This document shows positions 1-11,000 of a stretch of DNA of 64,000 bases, one piece after another. The stretch is from Ostrinia nubilalis. Lineage: Eukaryota; Arthropoda; Insecta; Lepidoptera; Crambidae. The notes beneath the pieces were generated by a model. The model was given only the letters and a program-made list of their open reading frames with translations, made no database searches and was not told the origin of the DNA. The position numbers and the translations under genes were made by a program. How positions within the stretch are numbered: the first letter of the stretch is position 1; every line of letters starts with the position of its first letter. The stretch lies in NCBI RefSeq assembly GCF_963855985.1, contig NC_087090.1, positions 11,716,501 through 11,780,500 of the forward strand. The letters are read 5' to 3'.

Positions 1-260
1 TGTCTAATAAAGCCTTTAAGTAATCAATAATCAACCTTTTTGGTGGTAAACAAACAGTCTTCATTTAAAAAATCACAGAAAACAAAAATAACACAAGACA
101 CAATTGAAAAGAAAAATCCTTCTTTAAACAAAAATAACTTAAAATTGCCTCTTAAAGCCTTTAGGTAATTAATCAACCGTTTGGTGGTTAAATAAAAAAA
201 CAGTCAACCGGTTCACTGTGTACTTTGAAAACCTGGTTCACTGTTCAAAACATACACTAT
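1..260. repeat. Degenerate direct repeat of about 50 bp
   Basis: A stretch at about 8-58 (AAGCCTTTAAGTAATCAAT, then a TTTTTGGTGGT core and CAGTC) recurs with changes at about 153-205. The short motif GGTTCACTGT follows at about 210, 236 and 594. This looks like the remains of an interspersed or tandemly duplicated repeat. I cannot name the family. From 261 to 729 I see no supportable gene; a 77-codon frame (427-660) lacks an ATG and is discussed as a finding. Confidence 0.4.
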
Positions 261-729
261 TCTACTTATGAGTTCACAAACAATAAGAAGTACGCGGAAT
301 GGTCATCACGGAATGTGCTCATTATACAGATAAAACTACAATAATTTTGATACCAAATAGATTTCGTACTTAATATAAATAGCAAAATATACAAAAATCG
401 TAAAGCATAACTAAAAAAACTATCTTTTGTCGTCGAGAAACAAAGAATTCGCAGCCATACTTCACACCTTAGCCACAGTCGCCGGCGCACTACGGGAGAG
501 GGTAAGGGCATCCACGAGACACGAAGTGACTCGTTCGGTGGAACTGGCAACGTCATACTTTTTGAAATATGGCGGTGGTTCAGCGTATCTGGTTGGTTCA
601 CTGTTCGACTACCCACCCTACCTAAATGCCTACTTAAAATGTTTTAATATAGGTTTCTAAAACCCTTCTGAATATGTACATTTTAGCTTAATTCAGTAAG
701 TAACTAAGTATTTGAACATTTTGTTTTAG

Positions 730-840
730 ATGCCTCGGCGTAGAGTCAAAAGTACGGATCGCGGATCAACGGATCTATTCCTTTATGAACAGGCTTATGT
801 AAAAATCTTAAAAGGTCGAAGCAGTAGTAGGTATAAATAA
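730..840 (+). pseudogene. Fragment of a pogo-like (CENP-B type) transposase N-terminus
   Basis: An ATG at 730, preceded by an acceptor-like TTGTTTTAG, opens a 36-codon frame starting MPRRRVKSTDRGST and ending at TAA 838-840. The basic start, the DRG-S/T motif and a following helix with GRSS resemble the first helix of the Psq/CENPB_N DNA-binding domain of pogo-like transposases. The rest of the domain is absent. The frame abuts the first TCAATTGTACC repeats of the surrounding decayed element, which supports it being part of that element. Recognition is by pattern only. Confidence 0.45.
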
Positions 841-1163
841 TCAGGGTCAATTGTACCAGGGGTCAATTGTACCCTCATACAAAAATAGATTTTTCAGTTT
901 TGATATTTCTATCATTGTTATTATGCTTATTGTTGTTTCAGAAGCAATATCCGAGCCAAATAGATGGCATATTATGTAGAAACAGTTAGTTTATTCGTTT
1001 TTATGGAAGAAAAGTTATTGTGTTGTTTTTAAACTTATGTGTTGATTTTTCATACTTGTTCCTAAATATTTTCGATCTCAATTAATAAAGACTGATGATT
1101 GTAGGAGATTAAGAGAACAGAATACCAATAAAGGTGATGATTAGATAAACATAACTACTTTTA

Positions 1164-1900
1164 CGAGGGTGGTCTGAAAAGTTTCCGACCTCAACGTGAA
1201 GATGGCAGCACACATCAATTAAAGTCAGGGAATGTAATTGTGCATCTTTTGACAGGAACACTTCAAAGTTTCAGCCATTTTTGACGCGCGGTTTTTATTT
1301 GAAAGTCGTTTGAGTGAGTCGATGTGAGTATTTTTGTGAAAATGGAAAATATCGAGTATCGAGCTGTCATAAAATATTTGTTTTTGAAAGGGAATACCCC
1401 TACGCAAATCAAAGATGAGTTAGATTCTGTGTACGGGGACTCTTCACCGTCATTTACCACAGTAAAATTTTGGGCAGCCGAATTTAAACGTGGCCGTAAG
1501 AGCTTGGGAGATGATGAACGTTCGGGACGTCCAAAAACTGTTACTACTGACGATAACATCACTAAAGTTCACCAAATGGTGTTAGACGACCGCCGAATTA
1601 AAGTGAGAGAGATAGCAGAGGCAATGAAAATGTCCAAAGAACGTGTTTGTCACATATTAAATCAAGATTTAGGCATGAGAAAGCTGTCCGCGCGTTGGGT
1701 GCCGCGTTTGCTAACGTCAGACCAACGACGTGTTCGAATGAACATTTCCAATGCTCTGTTGGCGCAGTTTAGGCGCAATAAATCCGAGTTTTGGCGCCGA
1801 CTAATTACTGTAGATGAGACTATGTAGAAAAATAAAAATAAATTTTAAGAAAAAAAATCTTGTATCTATGTTAGGTCGGAAACTTTTCAGACCACCCTCG
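1164..1900 (+). mobile_element. Internally deleted mariner element with intact TIRs and TA duplication
   Basis: The ends CGAGGGTGGTCTGAAAAGTT and its reverse complement (1871-1900) are inverted repeats of about 28-30 bp, flanked by TA at 1162-1163 and 1901-1902. At 737 bp it is far shorter than a full mariner of about 1.3 kb. The N-terminal half of the transposase gene is present. The sequence then jumps from the first catalytic Asp region to what looks like the C-terminal tail and 3' UTR, so most of the DDD catalytic domain is missing. It is non-autonomous, but both ends needed for mobilisation look intact. Confidence 0.93.
1342..1827 (+). CDS. Mariner transposase, DNA-binding half only (161 aa)
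   Basis: The frame starts at ATG 1342 (MENIEYRAVIKYLFLKGN) and is open to TAG at 1825-1827; an upstream GTG at 1324 is in frame but not needed. Residues about 1-60 form the first helix-turn-helix, with the WAAEFKRGR signature. A GRP linker (DDERSGRPKT) follows, then a second helix-turn-helix to about residue 120 (VREIAEAMKMSKERVCHIL). The frame ends two residues after the motif VDET, where the first catalytic Asp would be, because an internal deletion fuses it out of frame to the 3' part of the gene. The two other catalytic acidic residues are gone, so it cannot cut DNA. If expressed it could still bind mariner ends. There are no frameshifts within the 161 codons, which suggests a young deletion or retained use. 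Confidence 0.85.
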   Translation: MENIEYRAVIKYLFLKGNTPTQIKDELDSVYGDSSPSFTTVKFWAAEFKRGRKSLGDDERSGRPKTVTTDDNITKVHQMVLDDRRIKVREIAEAMKMSKERVCHILNQDLGMRKLSARWVPRLLTSDQRRVRMNISNALLAQFRRNKSEFWRRLITVDETM

Positions 1901-2144
1901 TATTGCCTCATATATTATTGGTACAATTGACCCGTTGTAGGGGTCAATTGTAACATGAGACATCGTACAGTTCAAATTCGTTTTTCATTAAGTATTCGAA
2001 ATAATAGTTCAACTCTGCATGCTTAAATTTGTAGCTTAAGAGTCTAGTTTTTACAGCATCCTAACAGAATAAGTTACATTTCATTAGATTTCTCAATATT
2101 GAACAATTTCCAAAAAATGGTACTATTGTCCCCGGTCTACCCTA

Positions 2145-3335
2145 ACATATTTAAAAATCTAACTTTTAGTGCAAGAACACACTAAATTACACAGCTAGGC
2201 ATGGTTTGTTCAAGCTGGTACTACTTACTATACGCAAATCTATACAATAGTCATAAAATCTATTATAATTTAACGTCGCGGAGCTTTTAAGAGCAATATT
2301 CTGAAGTGTAAACAAATGTCGCAGTGGAATCGAGTGGAACAGTTTCAAATCAGTTTCAATACTTTCAACCCCTACAGTAATGAGATGCTAGGAGATTTCG
2401 AGAGGCGTTCATTGAATTGTCAAAAATGTTCCTTTCACATTTAGCTGCGTATGAGTGTCGCGTTGCTTGTCACTTAAATATGCGGCACAAAGCCGGGTGA
2501 CACATCGCGACGTGAGGCCATTGTCGCTGTCAATACAAATCCCTCCGCGTTCAAACAGAGCTAAAGTTGCAAGCGCAGTCGTACCCATTGTTTTCATTGT
2601 TTTGTCGCATTTATAATGATCAATATTTAAAATAAGTCCTACTACTAGTCCTGCTGTATGTAAAACCAAAACGATAATAAGTACTAACTTAAACTTGGAA
2701 TATTCTAAAGTAGGCAACAGCAAATCTTATACACCCCGGTCACGGGATAGTAGAGGCAATAAATTTAAACTTTGAAAATGATATTAAATTAAAATTCGTT
2801 AGTTACATAATTAGTCTAAGAAATATTTTATCTTGTTAGTGAAAGGTTAATAGATACCAGATTACCTGAAACCTAACTAGGAATGATTACTTCTATGTCA
2901 TTCCGTCATTTAGCACTATAATCTTCCTACTAAGCATTTAGTGTATGTATTTGAAGTTGGTAATGATCTCGTCAGAATATTATCTGTCGTTATTAATCTA
3001 TTTATAGCAGCTAATAGGAGATTTTAAATCGTCGAGCACTATTAGGCCGAAACGCGTGCCGTGACATAATCAGTTGATCTCATAAATAAATTGTGAGCTT
3101 TGTGAAGAAAAACAAAGGGGTTCAAGTTATTTGTACGTAAAGGGCGCGCGTGCCGGCGCGCGGGCGGGTCGCCATGTCGGGGAAATTGCGTCGGGAGACA
3201 GATGACGATCGGGAAGAATGTTGTTTTGAGATTCGGGCTATCGAGATTTTGTGCTGATAGATTTACGGGCTTATGGAGTGCCTTCATAAATTTTAAATGA
3301 ATTCGACAATTCGTAGCTGCCGTAAATTAGAAAAA
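2145..3335. other. Non-coding stretch, no gene seen
   Basis: AT-rich sequence with a short CpG-rich islet near 3135-3180 (GGCGCGCGTGCCGGCGCGCG). Open frames here (such as 2409-2723 and 3042-3287 on the minus strand) are low-complexity or GC-islet artefacts with no recognisable domain. Confidence 0.5.
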
Positions 3336-3600
3336 ACCGGCCAAATGTGTGTCGGACTCGCAAAAAAAGATTTCAAGGTACACAAGTATCACAATATACA
3401 AAATTGAACGCCATGCACTTTTATTAATCGTTCTACCTATCTAATACCTTCGTAAATCGAATAGAAACAATAACCGTAAGAAAAACCTAAATATTTTTAA
3501 TAGAAATAACGTTCTGTGAAAATTTTAACTGTCTCTACATGCTACCGTTCATGAGATTCAGGCGATACAGCCCATTGACTTTTGTAGACAGACAACTTCC
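3336..3600 (+). repeat. Decayed copy of the widespread lepidopteran CCGGCCAA...GTCGGACTCGC repeat
   Basis: It begins AAAAACCGGCCAAATGTGTG TCGGACTCGC and ends near 3590 with TTCATGAGATTCAGG followed by a GTAGACAGACAAC segment. These match the recognisable head and tail blocks of a repeat family very common in moth and butterfly genomes. The middle is diverged. No coding capacity. Confidence 0.6.
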
Positions 3601-6600
3601 TAGCTAGGTCCTAAGATATTAAGAATTAAATAAATAAATAATGTATGAGACAGAACTACCTAACCTACCGCTTGTCTCCTGTAAAGCTCTACATCCCTGT
3701 AGGTAATTACGACAACGAATATTAAATTGCTTTACTCCATAGACTTCTTTACATCAGGTGGCGTGGACTTCTTTGTTTTTATCCTTTAGCCAAACAAATA
3801 AATAATATAAAATAAATAAATAAACAAAAGTATAATTTAAACAGAGAAAAAATCGTTTGAAACATTTACTGTTTTGAAATTAAAGTTGAATCTAAATTAA
3901 CGAAAAAGTTCTTCAAAGAGTTGAACCATTTGTTTTTATAATCTCCTGCTTAAACTCCTTTTGTTTAGACACATTTAAAGCGGAATGATATATGTGTAAC
4001 GACACGAGCCAACTGTTCCAGTTGTTTAAGGAATTTACGAGCGGGCCCGAACACGGCAAATACATTTGTTAATAGACACATTAGTCGTAAACGCTGCCTG
4101 CGCGCGCGCTTAATTGCCGACACATTGCTGATTGGTGTCGCGTCTATCGTTACAGCCCATCCGCTTAATCGGTACATGTAGCAATTTGTTTGACGATACG
4201 AATCATGAATAAAAATGCACATGAAATAAGAGCCTTATGAGTAGGTTATCAAGTTTAAGCGAACAAGACTGAAAGCTCTGAAAAAGCTCGTATTCTTTTT
4301 TAGATTTTAAAGTGGACGAAAATATTTAAAAACCTCAAAGACAAGACTAAAACACATAAAATAATCTTACCTACTGGCCGCTATCCAGTTTAAACGTACC
4401 TTTATTTATAATTTAACTACATATATCACAAACGAATCGTCACAAAACAGCTAAACTCTACATGACATTATTGGGGGTGCAGAGCGCCAACGCTTCACAA
4501 TGAATTTGCTCTTTGTAAACATTATACGCGAAGTTTGAAGTGAAATGCAAATTCTATGCGAAAAACAATACGCTATGTGCAATTAGCATAATGGCAACGT
4601 GTGGTCGTATTGTTTTAGTGAATGTGCGCGCCGCCCGCCGAGCGCGTCGCTAACGAGCCCGGCGCGTGCGCCTCTCGACGTGACTCTACACTCTTGTCTT
4701 TTGTTCCACCTGCACACCCTCGCATGTTTGTCACTCAAAATAGGATTTAATGGACTATTGTTCGGTTGATATATTATTAAAAACATTTTACTACTTCAAA
4801 ATGTAACAATTTGAGGAAAATTAAATTTAAGTTAGAAACAAAATTTAATGCGATAAAATAAAATGATCGGCTCTTGTCGGCACGACCACTATGATCTGGG
4901 AGGTAGGATTAAACTTGTTTGTATCCAACAATAAAGCCTACTTGTTTCTTAGATACTGGCCATTGATGATCTCTCTGATACTATTATACTGCAAGTTAAA
5001 CGAAGCTGATCTTAGCTTTCGTGTCCATATTAACACAATGAAGGACGTCGCAATGTCTGCCGGACCTCAATAAGTGAAACAGTTCGGTCGGATGCACTCG
5101 ATTGAGATTTAGATAACAATGTTGCAGCAATGAATGCCTTTCATTGAGTGTTTAGTTTTGAAAAGAGTAGTTTTAAATGGACAAGAATGAGGGCCAATGT
5201 TGAAGAGTACAAGCGTTCAGACCACCGGCGTCGGAGCGCTTTGCAGTCCGCCGCGCGCGCTGGACCGTGCTGCGGCTCTCAAGCGCCGCTAGACTAGGCC
5301 TCGCCTAAGCAGCCCATTACAGACACAAGTTACTTGATTTGATATAAATTATTACAATATGTATTTTAAAAGTTAAAAGTGTTGTTGCTGCTGTTGCTGC
5401 TTATATTATGAATTGTCAGATATAGCAAGGACTTATTGTATCAAGATGTCGGTTTTCCCAGTTTCGTAATGGTGACTTTACATAGTTTTTCAAATGCCGT
5501 TCGAAAATATGTTATTGATTTTTCTTTGACTTTTTTTTTTCAAAAGCTAAAAGCTCCTTTAAAAGCTTTTTACAGGACCACTACCATTACCAAATTCGGG
5601 GGAATAAAAAAAATATCTTTTTTGATTTAATAAATTAACTTATCGAAGAGGCATCGTTGCCATTTTCATCGGAAAATTGAACTGAACAACTGAAATGAGA
5701 CTACGAAAAGTAAAAAAAAAAACATCACCTATTTCTTAAAATAGAGTCCGTAAAGAAAATAATGTTTTATTTATTCCTTTATTAGGACGTCTTACTTACA
5801 AAATATATTTATCTGTTCATCTGTGTTCATCAATATGCAGAAAAACAGGCGTATTGTCAAACGGCCATTCATCGCACTGCTATTGAATATCAATCAATAC
5901 TTGTCTGGAGATCTCTTGTTAACGCATACTTTAACAAACAACAAACAAAAATTGCAACTTGTACATCGCACCTCGAAAGCTCGAATTCGCAAAATTAAAA
6001 GCATTCTCAACTTTATTGCATTTCAAGTAAGATACATTTTGCTCAAAGTGCCACTGAACTGGAGGCGGCATATCATAACACAAGACGATGTTATTCTTAC
6101 TTAATCTATTGTGTAAGTTCAAGTTTTTATAAGAGCTTTTATTGAAATGTTTGGCTCTATGTTAGTAATTCGATAAAAGGAGATCCAACTCTGAATACGG
6201 TCACAATAGTTCCCTTTTGAAGTCATAATCGTGTTTCTAAGCAAACTATTCTTTATTCACGTTAATCTCATTTCTTTTCATATTGCTCGTTCTTTTATAT
6301 GGAAGTATCTAGGTATTTATTTTCTCTATACTGTTTAGTTTCAGCTATTTTAGTTTCAATTATTGTCACTAAAGTATATTCAGAAGATTGAATTAATAAT
6401 TATTCTCATTATAATACTCATAATTACTTTCGGAGGCGGCTGCCAGTTTACGCTGCATATTTGTATGTAGGTAATATAAAACGTGATGTCGGAACTGACG
6501 AGCAAGCTGCTCCGGCCCGCCTCGTCACGTCCCGGCCAAGACGAGATCTCAGCTTCTGTTATTTGCCAGCAATACCACAAAATTATCCTCAATATCAATC

Positions 6601-7767
6601 GCAACGGAAATTAGTTTGTGCCTCTACTCTACTATTGTTTGTAAATTGAAGTCATTCCGAAAGCAATTTAAGAATCGCTCGCCCACTAACCTGTTACTCT
6701 ACCTTAATTTGTTACTAATAAAAACGTCAAGAACATCCAACGAAAAGTCATTAAGGCAGGAAACAGACGTTTTATGGAACATGATATAATACTTGCCGTC
6801 ATATGTCTACATTTTAATAATGGAGGTTAAGAGAGTCGTTAAAGATCGTTTAACCCGCCCTGCTCGCGGGTCGCGGCCGCCCCCGACGCGACGGTCTGCA
6901 CTCCGCACTATATCATTGCATCGGTCACGCGCGCCTCGCTCCAATTTATCCCTCCATAAAATGGCACAACGATGGCAAGGGTTGGATTTTAATTACGATA
7001 TTTTTCTATTATTTCCTCCGCTGTCTTAGTTTCGGAGCAAGGGTCGTGAGATGTAATAAATTCCGCTTTTTTATGAGGTCACGGTTAACCCTCTTGATAA
7101 CGTTTATCGCACATCTGGTGGAAATGAAAAGCTCTTTGTTGTTCACGCATTAGTGCAATTCCGTCATTAATTTTCTGTTATTACCAGACAAGTGTATTAA
7201 TTAATATTATTAAAAAGATAAACCGTGTATGATATAGATTCAAAATAAAAATATTCAAGGACTATTGACTATGTCCGTAGTACTCCGTAGTATGATATGG
7301 TAAATAATGCCTTTCCATCTTTATGTATTAAAATTATTAATTTTAACCATTTTATTATACTGTATGGTCTATGTAATAATTTTACTAATTAAATAATAAG
7401 CAATACGTGGCAATACTGTCACTTTGCATCACGTTTAATGGCGAATGGGATGATACATGCGCGTGTGAGCTCGTACGAGTGACAGCGCGTCACGCGTCGC
7501 GGCTCTGAAGCGAGCAACAGCCCGCTTGAACATTTTCAGCCGATTGGGCACGAGAAGCGTGAGCACGGCTAATTTTATTGATCACCTAGTACCGTGTCAA
7601 TAAAAAACTGGTAAAGGGGTTCATTGTCAGTGCTTATCCAACCAATATCTGTACTTTTACCATCAATTATGCCTTTTTATTAACTGTTCGCACCTTTTTT
7701 AATAAGATATAATTTTGAAGAACAGATCCAGCCCTAACAAAAATATGCGAATTTATACTTACTAATA
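3601..7767. other. Non-coding stretch with scattered GC-rich islets
   Basis: No gene is supported. GC-rich islets, with homeodomain-like TAATTG or CTTAAT cores close by in some, lie near 4040-4165, 4620-4690, 5225-5300, 6490-6545, 6850-6945 and 7440-7560, embedded in AT-rich DNA. A short CTG/GTT-rich run occurs near 5383-5400. Open frames of 60-93 codons here have no domain I recognise and mostly lack a plausible start. Confidence 0.45.
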
Positions 7768-7769
7768 TA

Positions 7770-8033
7770 CAGGGTGTTAGGTAAATGGGTATATGAGCCG
7801 ACACTAGCCCATGTTAACATGGGCATATAAATGGTATGGTGAAGTCAGAAAATGTAAATAAACATTTAATTTTTTAAAATTTTCATACAAAATAAATTTT
7901 ATAAAATCCGATTTGTATGAAAATTAAAATAATTAAATTTATGATATCAATTTTCTGACTTCACTATACCATTTATATGCCCATGTTAACATGGGCTAGT
8001 GTCGGCTCATATACCCATTTACCAAACACCCTG
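7770..8033. mobile_element. Palindromic hairpin MITE, copy 1 (264 bp)
   Basis: The ends CAGGGTGTTAGGTAAATGGG and CCCATTTACCAAACACCCTG are inverted, flanked by TA at 7768-7769 and 8034-8035. The arms extend about 120 bp with little loop, so the element can fold almost end to end. The block ACTAGCCCATGTTAACATGG within the left arm is itself palindromic. No coding capacity. A second, internally deleted copy lies at 35349-35544. Confidence 0.9.
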
Positions 8034-8035
8034 TA

Positions 8036-11000
8036 GATGTAGTAATTGTAATTCGGGAAAATGGAGTGGTAGAGTCGAGTCGCTGAGAGTCCTTAGTGTG
8101 GGTCACGGTGTGATGAATTTACTGAGCTTATCATGAAACAATAGTCATTGAACTAAATATGGAACTTAGTAATAGGTAGGTATTTTCAAAAACTACTTCA
8201 TATTTATACCTAACTGCAATGTGTAAGTTAATATATAATATTGATTTTAATGATACTTTATTTTACCCTTTAAAAGCTTATCTTACCGTGTCAATATCAC
8301 ATTATCGCGGCATGAGTAATTTGACAACCCAAAAACATATTTTATAATTTATGCAATATAATACCGAATTTGTTTCATAATGCAAACACTGTTCGATAGA
8401 TCGAAAGGATTGTGCTGTCGCCGCTGCCTATGAATAATTATAATTCGTTAGTGGCGGGAATGGATTTGTGTGCTTAAACGATTAAAGTTATTTGAATACG
8501 GCTTTGTAGCACTAGGTGTACGAGTGGGAGCGCTGTACGCAAATACAGATGTTCGCACTTAGGGCTCGCGGGCGCAGCTTAAGCGTGCGCCGCGCTAATG
8601 CTGATGGAATAAATAAAACCATACGGGCGAAAAAATATCTCCCACAAAATCTTTACTTTAATAATTAAGATATTTTTTTCTCCAATGCCTTTTTTATTTA
8701 ACGCTAAAACGGAATATTGCATCTCTACCAAAGTAGTGATCGATCACCAGCCACGTGCTTTTCCGTTGGACATTTTTTCGATAAAAAATGAGTTTCGCCC
8801 AAAAAAGATTGGAGCTTCTAACAATGAGCAACATCGTGATAAAAGTATTCGCTTAGAAGATGAATAAATATTTGAGCGAGGGCGTAGTGAAGCACGAAAC
8901 TGACGAACAAAAGCATTAAACGAGGATTAGGATAGGTATTAATGCTATTTGATTACTTAGACACATAGCGCATGTGCACGGTGAATGGATCCTCTTTCCT
9001 TCGCACAAAGAAGTGATCCTTTTCAGTTAAGAGGATTTGAGAACGCGGCTTTGATACACAAACATTTTGAGAACAACGTAAGTGTCTTTTAAAAAACTGT
9101 AACTGTAGATTTGTGAAAAGCCTAAACACAAATAGTACGTCACAAGTTTTTAAGGAGCTTTTTACAGGTAGGTAGGTAAATTGACACAAATTGTGAATGT
9201 GAATTCCAACCATGTGTCATTGAAAAGTAAAAGGTAGTATTTTCCTTGATGAATGCACTACTTTCCGATTTTTTCCGGAAGTGGTAGAGCAAGCTATTAT
9301 TTGGAATGTGAATAAGTGCCCTAAAAAGAGCTTACGTATTAATAAATTGAATATTAAAAGCTCAAGTTAAACATTGAGTTTCATTATCGTTCTGATTTTG
9401 ACTCATAGTGAAATTTTACCAACGTACCACTTCGATGTTGTTATTAATTATTTTCGGAAAAAAACTAAATGGTATTCTTGCCAACAGCAGAGTAGTACGC
9501 TTGCGCAGAGCACCCTGTCTGAGTTCGCAAATCGATACGTTTACGTCGGTTTGGGAGTAGGAGGTGAACCTCCTTACTCTACAGACAGACAAACATCCTC
9601 TTCTCATAGACTCTACTCTATCTTTATTTTGCTAATCTCATTTCATGTAACAAGGAAATTAATACACTACATTTTTGTTACATTTTATAATCATTATCTT
9701 AATCTGCGTGTAAAATAATGAAATTTAAATGCTATAAACTCCTTCAAATGCCTTTTGGGTACTACAGGCTAACAAAAAATTGTTCTCTCACGTCAAACTT
9801 GGTAACAATGTTGCCCAATGTTTAACGTTCCGATTAAGTTGTATTCACACGTTTCATGGGTCGTTACAACAAAGGTTATTTGACTAAATCGGTAAAATAT
9901 GGAACGATAAGGTACCGGCATTAATCATCAGACGCGCGTGAAATCAAATTACCGTTTACTAGTCACAGGCACAATAAAAGGGTTGCTGCTCTACCGCGTG
10001 ACCAATGCAGACCCTTTCTAGCTCGGCTCTCTCGTCCTTTTCACTCCCTTCAGCCCATCCTATACGGGAAAGTGATGCAAAATAATATCACGCCAATGTA
10101 TAGTCGTACACCGCAAATCGAGATTTGTGCAAATCGAAAATGCAAACAAATTCTGTGATGAAATTGGTTTTGTGTTGCAGATATTATGGTGAGTATTACT
10201 CGTAATAGAAATGTCATGGTAGAGTCGACCCTTTCGAATTATTGGAAGCAGTAAAATGTACTTTCCCATGGAAATGCGCATTTTCAGTTTAGTTGATGTT
10301 CTTTGTATGTTCATCGCGTTCCGTTCCAATACAAAAGGAATAAGAAATTACAGTGTCCCACCAAAACATTTTCATGTAAAATGAACGAGACGATATAATC
10401 GCTCGCATTGTGAAATAAAATTCAGATCTCATGTAGAGCCAAGCCTCTAACTTTACAAAGCTTAACTAAACAAACTCTACACCTTATTGAAAATAAGTGG
10501 CACGGCCGGCTCAAGACAATGTGTAAACAGTAAACGCAAAATTCAATCTTCCTATTTCTGATTGACGGTCTAATAGCGGAGTTGTAAAGGAGCACAAACG
10601 TGCTGTCCAAAAATGTGTGCACGTCAAACGTTAATCCTGCGATTGACTTTTGTTATCGGCCCGGGTTTTAATTAGGGCGAAAGGCCCGTCGTTATACGTG
10701 TCCCGAACAATACGCACTCCAGTGATTGACACAAATTACCTCTAATCGGGAGTTTGCCATACAACGATCCCAAATCCATAAATTTTCAATCTATTGTTGA
10801 TGCTTCTCCCATTGCAAATGGTGCAATTTGAAAAAATAAACTAAAATTTGTTGTATGGCGCTATCCCTAATCCAACATCATGACCAATACACATCTAAGG
10901 ATACGTAAAAGGAGATCGTCCATAGCTACCGTATTGTAATTCATACTCGTATAGGAAAAGGGTTACGAAAAAAGTTTTGTGCTCAATTTAAAATTAAATT

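Larger units (their letters stand above)
730..2142. mobile_element. Decayed TA-inserting element, probably pogo-like (family C), split by a mariner
   Basis: The right end is readable: GGTACTATTGTCCCC GGTCTACCC is followed by TA at 2143-2144. Related motifs (GGTCAATTGTACC or its complement) occur at about 845, 860, 1920 and 1937, giving a repeated TTGTACC signal near both ends. The left terminus is not visible and may lie upstream of 730 or be lost. A mariner sits inside at 1164-1900. The pogo assignment rests on the 730-840 coding fragment and the TA flank, so it is an inference. Confidence 0.45.

Noticed and set aside
10745..10865. Possible MITE from GCCATACAACGATCCC and GTTGTATGGCGCTATCCC
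   Set aside because: Inverted match is only about 12 bp with mismatches and no target duplication.
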